This document shows, piece after piece, positions 1 through 5,026 of a stretch of 5,026 nucleotides of DNA. The notes beneath the pieces were generated by a model. That model searched no databases and was not told the DNA's origin. It was given only the letters and a program-made list of their open reading frames with translations. Source of the stretch: JANNRR01 sp031401675 (lineage in GTDB: Bacteria; Pseudomonadota; Alphaproteobacteria; Rhodobacterales; Rhodobacteraceae); NCBI GenBank assembly GCA_031401675.1, contig JANNRR010000019.1, positions 1 to 5,026 of the forward strand, written 5' to 3'. The first letter of the stretch is position 1. The number at the start of each line of letters is the position of its first letter. The position numbers and the translations under genes were made by a program.

Positions 1-141
1 CCCGCTACAGGACTGCCCAGCAGCGTCAGATCCTCACCCACACAAGGGTGGCCGGATGCCCCGGAATCGGTGGCCGGATCAGATTGGAATGACTGGCCGG
101 GTCAAATCGGAATCCATGGCCGGATGATCCCGGAATGCGCA
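1..141. mobile_element. End of an IS21-family-like insertion sequence (terminal repeat region, partial)
   Basis: What is seen: four tandem imperfect copies of a TGGCCGG-N(6-9)-GGAAT unit between 49 and 140, and a CA dinucleotide at 140-141, exactly where recognisable rhodanese coding sequence begins. Read from the right on the minus strand the end starts TGCGCATTCCGGGATCATCC. IS21-family elements typically begin with TG, end with CA and carry several internal copies of their terminal repeat that bind the transposase; that is known of the family. The assignment here is inference, because no istA or istB coding sequence is visible. Bases 1-48 hold nothing I can recognise, and whether this is the istA or istB side cannot be told. 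The flanking target duplication would start at 142, but the other end of the element lies outside the window. Confidence 0.65.
49..140. repeat. Four tandem 22-24 bp IS terminal repeats
   Basis: Copies start at 49, 71, 94 and 117, so the spacing is 22, 23 and 23 bases, close to two turns of the helix. Each begins TGGCCGG, has a variable A/T-C-rich middle and ends in GGAAT plus a few bases. The second and third copies share the longer form GATCAGATTGGAAT / GGTCAAATCGGAAT; the first and last are a GATGCCCCGGAAT / GATGATCCCGGAAT variant. This multi-copy arrangement fits transposase-binding sites at an IS21-type end. It is not a CRISPR array: there are no separate spacers. Confidence 0.8.
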
Positions 142-311
142 CTTTCAGCTATAGCTCGGCCTATTGCCATTGGCCCTACTGTATTCTTGCGCACCAGGCA
201 GTTGCTGCTCTGCGCAAGCACCGACCGAATGCCCGGCGCCTGGCCGGAGGCTTTCCCGAGTGGCGCGAAGACGGGCACGATTTTGGCACCGCAATCAAGG
301 ACGTGGCATGA
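135..311 (+). pseudogene. 3' fragment of a rhodanese-domain gene, truncated by the IS end
   Basis: The + frame ending at the TGA 309-311 reads SAYCHWPYCILAHQAV, then a helix, then ARRLAGGFPEWRE. This matches the second half of rhodanese domains (sulfurtransferase fold), especially those at the C-terminus of ArsR-rhodanese fusion regulators, where the usual loop is AYCRGPYC with the catalytic cysteine, followed by GGxPEW. Homology starts right after the IS end at 141, so the N-terminal part of the gene (any ArsR domain and the first rhodanese strands) is missing. An ATG at 135-137, inside the last IS repeat, opens a 58-codon frame through the fragment, but its upstream sequence has no convincing ribosome binding site. 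The loop has His-Trp where Arg-Gly is usual, which may be drift. About 56 residues of the original gene remain; the 5' part could lie beyond the IS to the left. It converges on the RpiR gene with a 16-base gap. Most likely non-functional. Confidence 0.65.
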
Positions 312-327
312 TCCGAAAGAAGCCCGC

Positions 328-1182
328 TCACCGCTTCAGTGGCGGTGCGCTCTGATCGACGAGTGGAACGCGCCGGGCCGCATCACCTTGGCCGAGTTTC
401 AGGCTGAAGCCGACGCAGATGAGATCGACGATGATCGACTGTCTGTAGCGACGGGATGACCGCGCGAAAATGCCTGCCGAAGGTGCCGTCGAAATCTCTA
501 GATGCACGCCCGAGAACTCGAATGCGACAGGGATCTGTGGCGAGATGAGAATTGTAGGCAACTCGGAGAGCGCAAGCGTTTCGAACAACTCGCGAGCCGT
601 GGCCAGAACGGGCTGGGCAGCAAGGATCACGGCAGCGCTGCCGGGTTCAGCAGCCATCGCGACCATCCGCTGTTCCTCAGGCACCGTATGGCACGAACAC
701 GGGGTGCCAAGACGGAGAAGCTGATTGAAGAGGTCAAAGGCGCAGCCGGCGGAATCGACATCGGCAGGGAAGACCAGAATACGCTGCGCATCCGAAACCA
801 TCCCGAGGGCAGTCGAAAGACGGGCGATGTCCATGGTTTGGGCTACCCCTGCGATGTCGCCGGACAGGCCGTCGACTACGGACTTGACGAGTTCTTCATA
901 GCTGTCGGAGGGCGCAACCGAGTTGGACATGAAATGCGCGCTGATCGCAAGATTCTGGGCAACACAAAGCCTGAAGTCCCGCATGTTCGCAAAGCCAAGC
1001 GCCTGGCAGAATCTTGTGATCGATGCAGTGGACACGCCGGCGCGTTCAGCGATCTCGGACGCACTGGCCGTCATCGCGACGTTCATGTCGGCAAGCACAG
1101 TCTCGGCAATTTGGCGCTCGGAGTCTCGCAGCGATGGCATCGCCCGTCGGATCAGGTCCACGATATCCGGAACGACCCCCAT
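328..1182 (-). CDS. RpiR-family transcriptional regulator with divergent SIS domain
   Basis: The protein has 284 residues, a normal RpiR length. Residues 1-77 form the N-terminal helix-turn-helix domain: LRDSERQIAETVL, then ASEIAERAGVSTASITRFCQALGFANMRDFR, the hallmark RpiR recognition region. Residues about 120-260 correspond to the SIS (sugar isomerase) ligand domain, ending in the expected GIFARSSRRYRQSIIVDL segment. The SIS core is divergent: after GSAAVIL, where family members normally have a Ser-Gly-x-Thr phosphosugar-binding motif, it reads AAQPVLATARE. The ATG at 1182-1180 was chosen because it overlaps the hexosaminidase stop by one base (TGATG) and has AGGCGGA seven bases upstream. 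An in-frame ATG at 1275 would add 31 unlike residues read from within the hexosaminidase gene. Being last in the hexosaminidase unit, it probably regulates that unit and the divergent transporter; its ligand is unknown. Confidence 0.88.
   Translation of the reverse strand: MGVVPDIVDLIRRAMPSLRDSERQIAETVLADMNVAMTASASEIAERAGVSTASITRFCQALGFANMRDFRLCVAQNLAISAHFMSNSVAPSDSYEELVKSVVDGLSGDIAGVAQTMDIARLSTALGMVSDAQRILVFPADVDSAGCAFDLFNQLLRLGTPCSCHTVPEEQRMVAMAAEPGSAAVILAAQPVLATARELFETLALSELPTILISPQIPVAFEFSGVHLEISTAPSAGIFARSSRRYRQSIIVDLICVGFSLKLGQGDAARRVPLVDQSAPPLKR
329..347 (-). terminator. Weak stem-loop at the end of the RpiR gene (possible terminator)
   Basis: CACCGC (329-334) and GCGGTG (342-347) form a six-pair stem with a seven-base loop, overlapping the last codons and stop of the regulator gene. 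On the minus strand it is followed by AGCGGGCTTCTTTCGG, which contains only a broken T-run. It lies between two converging genes, where a terminator would be expected, but the stem is short and the tail poor, so the call is tentative. Confidence 0.25.
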
Positions 1183-3140
1183 CAGTCGGTCCGCCTGACA
1201 CGCGGCAATCCGCCTGGGAAGACGACAAGTCGGCTGCACAGCCCCCCGAAATCCCGATTGGCGGGTTCGATCCATGCGCGTTCGGCAAAGGCATAGATGC
1301 GCGGGAAGACCAGATCGTCAAAGCTGCGACGATCGTATGTGTGTTCTCCCCAAATGCATGCATGAACGCCACGCAGGCGCGGGAGGTGTTCGGCGGGCCA
1401 GCCATGCCCTGCCTCGAACCCGTATGTCTTGTCGAGCGGAACGGTTCCTGCCCAGTGTCCGCCCGTGCTGTCCCATGCGTCGGAATACGCCATGTCGAGA
1501 TAGTAGGCATTCCCCGGGGCCAGCACCACATCATAGCCACGCGCGGCAAGCTCGAACGCCCGATCCGGATGCTGCCAGACCAATGCGACGGTCCGCCCGG
1601 TATCGAAGGTAGCATTGTGAACTGCATCCTCCCACACCACGGTCTGGCGCCCCGCTTCGGTGACAAGCCGGTGCCCAAGTTCAAGGAGGACAGACTGCAG
1701 TGCACCGGTCGGTCCGTCACCCGCTGCAGCGCGAGCCGACGGAGAGCCTGACCAGGTGTCCGGCCCGACCTCGTCCCCACCGATATGGACAGCCGGGCCC
1801 TTGAACACACGCAGCGTCGACGCGATCGCTGCCGAGACGAAGTCTGTCGTCTCGGGCAGTAATGGGTGAAGTGCATTGCCTTCAAAGCCCTGGACAGAGC
1901 GATATCCGCCTGTATCGCCAGGCTCGCGCAACGACGGAATGGCTGTCATCGCGGCATGGCCATGTCCGGGCAAGTCGATCTCGGGCAACAGCGTGATGCC
2001 CAACCCGATGCAGTGGGCCGACATTTGCGCAATGTCGTCAGCCGAGTAAGTCCCGCCATAGGGTTCAGGCCCACTGCCAAGAAGGGGAGGCAAGGGCAGA
2101 CCGTGTCCCCGCCAGGCCGCAATCTGTGCAATTTCCGGATAGCCGTCGACCGCGATCCTCCACCCCTCATCGTCATTGAGATGAAGATGCAGCACATTCA
2201 GCTTCAGCCACGCCGCAAGATCGGCAATCACCAGTATTTCGTCCATGCCATAGAAGGTGCGTGCGACGTCGAGGTGGATCCCGCGCCAGCCAAAGCGGGG
2301 CACGTCGGAGACCGTCCCGGATACAGGCAACCCAAACCGCGTGTCATCGGCCCGAGCGCCTGACGCCATCTGAGCCAGCGTCACAAGGCCGTGCCGAAAA
2401 CCGTCGCGTGCATTTGCCAGCAGAGTGAAATCGCCGCCGTCGCAGGTGATGCGATAGCCTTCCTGCCCGAGCCGGGCGTCGGCCGCATCCCGCAAAGACA
2501 GCTTTCGAGCGGCAACGCCGGACATGACGAACACAGGTGTTTCGCTGTGCCCGAAGGTCCGCGCCAACCGATTGACAGCAGTGATCAGATCCGCCCATCG
2601 CCCATCCGCGTTCCTAACACGAAAGACGGGCCCCTTCTCTTCGAGTGGCGTGATCGCGACGGTGGTCACATTTGGAAAGGGTATGACGGCAAGTGTGGGA
2701 ATTCCGACCGTCGCACGTTCCACCTGTGGCTTTCCCAGAGGCTTCGACTCGAGGGCCTGGACGTCCAGACCGCGTGCCAATGGCTGCACCGCGATCGAGA
2801 TGATCTTGCCTGCACCCTCGACCAGATAGGCTGACTGCACTCCGTCACCCGCGCGTCTGGGCCGGATGTTCTGGTCAGTGACCGAAAACATCCAGACCTC
2901 GCCGGGTTCAAGGTCATGCGCCCCGGATGGCACCACAACGCAGTGGTTGGATAGCCTTTCGTGCAGTCGGGCTCCGCGGAGCACGGCGTCCGCGGTCAAC
3001 CAGAAACCTCCCGTCAGATGCAGTTCTCTGACGGACACCCCCATGGTGTCGTTGTTGTAGAGGCTGAAGTGCAGAGTCCCGCCAGCCTCTTCACCATGCC
3101 AGACGGTGACAAGGCGCAGATCGCAAGACGCAGGCTCCAT
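1182..3140 (-). CDS. Beta-N-acetylhexosaminidase, glycoside hydrolase family 20, cytoplasmic
   Basis: A 652-residue enzyme predicted to release terminal beta-linked GlcNAc or GalNAc. Residues 1-145 form an N-terminal beta-sandwich-like region resembling chitobiase accessory domains; about 150-275 is a GH20b-type domain; about 282-625 is the catalytic barrel. Family landmarks visible are WRGIHLDVAR (R286, substrate arginine), KLNVLHLHLNDDEGWR (W327), LPEIDLPGHGH (386-395), HIGGDEV with the catalytic D456-E457 pair, W503, W522, YYLD (Y547, D549) and WGE (W597, E599). In GH20 the Asp polarises the substrate's acetamido group, which acts as nucleophile, and the Glu is the acid/base. All key residues are present. 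The ATG at 3140 has GAGGAG eight bases upstream; the frame continues to 3515, but that part lies antisense to the ABC gene and is not protein-like. There is no signal peptide, so it should act in the cytoplasm on an imported sugar. It is first in the unit with the RpiR gene. Confidence 0.93.
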   Translation of the reverse strand: MEPASCDLRLVTVWHGEEAGGTLHFSLYNNDTMGVSVRELHLTGGFWLTADAVLRGARLHERLSNHCVVVPSGAHDLEPGEVWMFSVTDQNIRPRRAGDGVQSAYLVEGAGKIISIAVQPLARGLDVQALESKPLGKPQVERATVGIPTLAVIPFPNVTTVAITPLEEKGPVFRVRNADGRWADLITAVNRLARTFGHSETPVFVMSGVAARKLSLRDAADARLGQEGYRITCDGGDFTLLANARDGFRHGLVTLAQMASGARADDTRFGLPVSGTVSDVPRFGWRGIHLDVARTFYGMDEILVIADLAAWLKLNVLHLHLNDDEGWRIAVDGYPEIAQIAAWRGHGLPLPPLLGSGPEPYGGTYSADDIAQMSAHCIGLGITLLPEIDLPGHGHAAMTAIPSLREPGDTGGYRSVQGFEGNALHPLLPETTDFVSAAIASTLRVFKGPAVHIGGDEVGPDTWSGSPSARAAAGDGPTGALQSVLLELGHRLVTEAGRQTVVWEDAVHNATFDTGRTVALVWQHPDRAFELAARGYDVVLAPGNAYYLDMAYSDAWDSTGGHWAGTVPLDKTYGFEAGHGWPAEHLPRLRGVHACIWGEHTYDRRSFDDLVFPRIYAFAERAWIEPANRDFGGLCSRLVVFPGGLPRVRRTD

Positions 3141-3186
3141 CTTCGCCACTCCTCGTCCCCAAGTTTCTTGGACATATCCTTCCAGA

Positions 3187-3201
3187 TGTTTGTTCGCAAC
3201 A
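3187..3201. promoter_or_regulatory. Operator-like palindrome, copy 1
   Basis: TGTTTGTTCGCAACA. Its last 11 bases, TGTT-CGC-AACA, form a perfect four-base-arm palindrome. The 15-base unit recurs at 3208-3222, differing only in the three central spacer bases. It lies towards the hexosaminidase side of the intergenic region and overlaps the weak -35 candidate of that gene. It is likely bound by a dimeric regulator, and the adjacent RpiR protein is the obvious candidate, by inference. Confidence 0.6.
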
Positions 3202-3207
3202 TTTTGT

Positions 3208-3222
3208 TGTTTGTTGTGAACA
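3208..3222. promoter_or_regulatory. Operator-like palindrome, copy 2
   Basis: TGTTTGTTGTGAACA, with the palindromic core TGTT-GTG-AACA. It is the second copy of the unit at 3187-3201, offset by exactly 21 bases, so the two sites face the same side of the helix. It covers the predicted -35 hexamer of the transporter promoter (3214-3219), which suits repression of the transporter genes by steric block. Confidence 0.6.
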
Positions 3223-3243
3223 CGCCTGCTACGCTTGTCTAAT
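3214..3243 (+). promoter_or_regulatory. Putative sigma-70 type promoter for the ABC transporter genes
   Basis: TTGTGA (3214-3219) as -35 and TCTAAT (3238-3243) as -10, with an 18-base spacer. The -10 matches the consensus at five of six positions and the -35 at four of six. Transcription would start near 3250, leaving a leader of about 30 bases before the ATG at 3283. This is seen by eye only. Confidence 0.45.
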
Positions 3244-3282
3244 GGGGCTGGACAGGAACGCGCAGTCTCATGCGAGGGGGAG

Positions 3283-4104
3283 ATGGCAGAATCGCAGACT
3301 CTTCGGACTGGACCGCCTGAATTGAGCGGTGCGCGGGGCTCCATCCTGCAAGTCGAAGGAGTAAGCATGAACTTCGGAGCGGTGACGGCGCTCTCCGACG
3401 TTTCGATGAACCTCGTCGCCGGAGAAATCACCGGCCTTGTCGGGGACAACGGTGCCGGAAAATCGACCCTCGTCAAACTCGTTTCCGGTGTTCTGCGCCC
3501 ATCGGCGGGGCGCATTCTTTTTGACGGTGTGCCAGTTGCCTTCGCCTCGCCCAGCGCAGCGCGGGAGGCCGGGATCGAGACCGTGTTTCAGGACCTCGCA
3601 CTTGCACCGAACATGCCGGTTTGGGCCAGTATCTTCACGGGCCGAGAACTCACGCGCGGTCCGCGTGTGCTGCAGATCCTGGATCGGGCCGCCATGATCG
3701 CACGCACGCGCGAAATGCTCGGCCGCTACGACATGAACGTCCCGCCCATCGAGGAGAATGTTGAAGGGCTCTCGGGCGGGCAGCGGCAGATCATCGCAAT
3801 TGCCCGCGCTGCGGCATGGGGCTCCCGGTTCATAATCATGGACGAACCCACTGCCGCACTCGGTGTGGCCGAAACGCGTGCTGTGGAAAAGGTCATCCGC
3901 GGTCTGCGTGAAGCAGGACACAGCATCCTGATCATCAGCCACAACCTGGACCAGGTGTTTCGTCTGACCGATGCGATCTGGGTGCTTCGCCGGGGCAAGA
4001 TGGTGGGTCATGTCCGTACAGGGGCCACTACGCCCGATGCCGTCGTCGCGATGATAACCGGGGCAGACCGTCTGCGGCACGAGGCTGACCATGGCCGTGA
4101 ATGA
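3283..4104 (+). CDS. CUT2-type sugar ABC importer, ATP-binding protein (FrcA-like, single domain)
   Basis: A 273-residue ATPase that powers sugar import from the cytoplasmic face. Motifs in order: Walker A GDNGAGKST (54-62), Q-loop Q103 in VFQD, signature LSGGQ (163-167), Walker B FIIMDEPT with D187-E188, D-loop AALGV (191-195) and H-loop H220 in IISHN. The AALGV stretch and the length of about 260-270 residues resemble FrcA, the single-domain ATPase of the rhizobial fructose importer, rather than double-domain RbsA/XylG proteins; two copies would be needed per transporter. The ATG at 3283 has GAGGGGG just upstream. An in-frame TTG at 3235 has no such site and sits inside the predicted promoter. 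The first 20 residues precede the ABC domain and look like a variable tail. It overlaps the permease gene by 14 bases, so the two are probably translationally coupled. The substrate cannot be read from the ATPase. Confidence 0.93.
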   Translation: MAESQTLRTGPPELSGARGSILQVEGVSMNFGAVTALSDVSMNLVAGEITGLVGDNGAGKSTLVKLVSGVLRPSAGRILFDGVPVAFASPSAAREAGIETVFQDLALAPNMPVWASIFTGRELTRGPRVLQILDRAAMIARTREMLGRYDMNVPPIEENVEGLSGGQRQIIAIARAAAWGSRFIIMDEPTAALGVAETRAVEKVIRGLREAGHSILIISHNLDQVFRLTDAIWVLRRGKMVGHVRTGATTPDAVVAMITGADRLRHEADHGRE

Positions 4105-5026
4105 TCGCCCAAACACGACGATCCTTTCATGGCTCAAGCGCAACGGTGTCTTCGTCGCTCTGGCGACAGTCTTTGTCGTCATGGCCTTGGCGGCCCCACA
4201 GTTCGCCACGGTTGAGAACCTGCGCAACCTGCTCCAGCAGAATGCTGTCATCGGCGTCATTGCCTGCGCAATGACCTTTGCAATCATCATCGGAGGCTTC
4301 GACCTGTCAGTTGGATCGACCGCCGCGATGGCAAGCGTCGTCATGGCGGTCGTCTACAACGCGACCGGCAGCACCCTCTTGGGCCTCGTTGCAGCGCTCT
4401 TGGCGGGGGTCCTCGCCGGTCTGGTAAACGGTTGGCTGATCGCCGTGCTGAGGATCAACCCGTTCGTCGCGACGCTCGGAACCATGACGATCATCCGGGG
4501 GTTGGTATTCGTTGCAACAAATGCAACTCCAATCTTTGGTGTGCCCTTTGGCTTCACTCAGCTGGGACTTGGCCGGTCGCTGGGCGTTCCAAACCTCGTC
4601 ATCATCTTCGCCGCTGTCGCCTTGGTCCTCGGGTTCGTCTTGCACCAGACGAGGTTCGGCCACCATGTCTACATCACCGGCGGAAACCCCCGGGCAGCGG
4701 CGATCATGGGTCTACGCACGGCGCGACTGAGGTTCTGGTGCTACCTCGTCGTGTCCGTTTGCGCCGCGATCGCGGGCATCATGTTGGTGGGACAGACTGC
4801 AAGTGGTCAGCCGCAGGCTGCGATGGGCTATGAGCTGACGGCCATCGCAGCCGTCATCGTAGGTGGCGCGGCGTTGGGCGGGGGCCGCGGCGGGATGTCC
4901 GGCACCGTGGCCGGAGTGTTCCTGCTCGGCATTGTGGCAAACGCGTTGAATCTTCTTGGAGTGTCGCCCTTCTGGCAGCCGGTTGCGACCGGTCTGATCC
5001 TTGTAGTCGCCGTCGGACTCGACCGG
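4091..5026 (+). CDS. CUT2-type sugar ABC importer, permease (FrcC/RbsC-like), 3' end outside window
   Basis: The open frame from ATG 4091 runs without a stop for 312 codons to the window edge. It is a very hydrophobic inner-membrane protein with about nine or ten membrane segments, the first near residues 18-36. Family landmarks are GGFDLSVGS (68-76), the NGWLIAVLRINPFVATLGTM stretch (113-132), GGNPRAAAIMGL (197-208, the cytoplasmic loop that meets the ATPase), VGGAALGGGRGG..GT (257-272) and NALNLLGVSPFWQPV (284-298). Members are usually 310-340 residues, so only a short tail is missing. The start has GAGG at 4081-4084, six bases upstream, and lies inside the end of the ATPase gene (14-base overlap). 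Two copies should form the channel. The periplasmic sugar-binding protein that gives specificity is not in the window; a downstream position is likely but not shown. Confidence 0.93.
   Translation, partial: MAVNDRPNTTILSWLKRNGVFVALATVFVVMALAAPQFATVENLRNLLQQNAVIGVIACAMTFAIIIGGFDLSVGSTAAMASVVMAVVYNATGSTLLGLVAALLAGVLAGLVNGWLIAVLRINPFVATLGTMTIIRGLVFVATNATPIFGVPFGFTQLGLGRSLGVPNLVIIFAAVALVLGFVLHQTRFGHHVYITGGNPRAAAIMGLRTARLRFWCYLVVSVCAAIAGIMLVGQTASGQPQAAMGYELTAIAAVIVGGAALGGGRGGMSGTVAGVFLLGIVANALNLLGVSPFWQPVATGLILVVAVGLDR

Larger units (their letters stand above)
3141..3282. promoter_or_regulatory. Divergent promoter region between the hexosaminidase and transporter units
   Basis: This 142-base gap separates the two divergent start codons and is visibly more A/T-rich in its centre (3186-3222) than the surrounding genes. 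It carries both ribosome binding sites: GAGGAG for the minus gene (3149-3154) and GAGGGGG for the plus gene (3274-3280). It also carries a pair of operator-like repeats and a plausible plus-strand promoter. For the minus gene I see only a weak candidate: TTGCGA (3199-3194) followed after 17 bases by TATGTC. Its -35 lies inside the first operator-like repeat, so I do not list it separately. Confidence 0.7.

Noticed and set aside
49..140. Possible CRISPR array
   Set aside because: The repeats are directly adjacent with no spacers, are imperfect, and look like IS terminal repeats.
70..459. 129-codon + strand frame through the IS end and past the rhodanese fragment
   Set aside because: The rhodanese match lies in a different frame (stop at 309-311), and downstream this frame is antisense to the end of the RpiR gene.
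1183..1275. 31-residue N-terminal extension of the RpiR protein from the ATG at 1275
   Set aside because: The extension is unlike RpiR N-termini and lies within the hexosaminidase coding region; the start at 1182 gives the usual length and has a ribosome binding site.
502..1296. 264-codon open frame on the + strand antisense to the RpiR gene
   Set aside because: Its translation is rich in Arg, Gly and His with no recognisable domain, whereas the opposite strand encodes a clear HTH-SIS protein. It is a shadow of GC-rich codon use.
1046..1885. 279-codon minus-strand frame overlapping the hexosaminidase and RpiR genes
   Set aside because: It overlaps two well-supported genes on the same strand in another frame and shows no domain.
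3141..3515. Upstream extension of the hexosaminidase reading frame (125 codons)
   Set aside because: It runs through the promoter region and antisense to the ATPase gene, is not protein-like, and the ATG at 3140 has an ideal ribosome binding site.
3268..4344. 358-codon open frame on the minus strand antisense to the ABC genes
   Set aside because: No domain is seen, and the + strand carries complete Walker A, signature and Walker B motifs. It is a shadow frame.

Overview
The window is GC-rich bacterial DNA. Codon use, the FrcA/FrcC-like transporter proteins and the RpiR-type regulator suggest an alphaproteobacterium (Rhodobacterales or Rhizobiales-like). This is inferred from protein style, not from a marker gene. 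It holds a sugar-utilisation locus made of two divergent transcription units, next to the end of an insertion sequence.

Left edge (1-311): four head-to-tail copies of a 22-24 bp TGGCCGG...GGAAT repeat (49-140) look like the multiple terminal repeats of an IS21-family element whose transposase genes lie to the left. The element appears to end at the CA dinucleotide 140-141. Directly after it is the 3' fragment of a rhodanese-domain gene on the + strand (about 142-311), still carrying the cysteine loop and the GGFPEW motif but cut off from its 5' part.

Centre, minus strand (3140 down to 328): a family 20 beta-N-acetylhexosaminidase of 652 residues without a signal peptide is followed, with a one-base stop/start overlap, by a 284-residue RpiR-family regulator. 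The regulator has a good helix-turn-helix domain but a sugar isomerase (SIS) domain that lacks the usual Ser-Gly-x-Thr phosphosugar motif.

Right, plus strand (3283 to the edge): a single-domain ATP-binding protein and, with a 14-base overlap, a membrane permease of the CUT2 (ribose/fructose type) ABC importer family. The permease runs off the right edge almost complete. The sugar-binding protein of the importer is not in the window and may lie further right.

The 142-base gap between the two units (3141-3282) holds a striking pair of 15-base direct repeats, TGTTTGTT-N3-AACA, spaced exactly 21 bases (about two helical turns). The second copy overlaps a plausible -35 element of the transporter promoter. 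The simplest model is that the RpiR protein binds these sites and controls both units: the transporter brings in an N-acetylhexosamine-containing sugar, and the cytoplasmic hexosaminidase trims it. The sugar, the regulator's ligand and the operator assignment are all inference.
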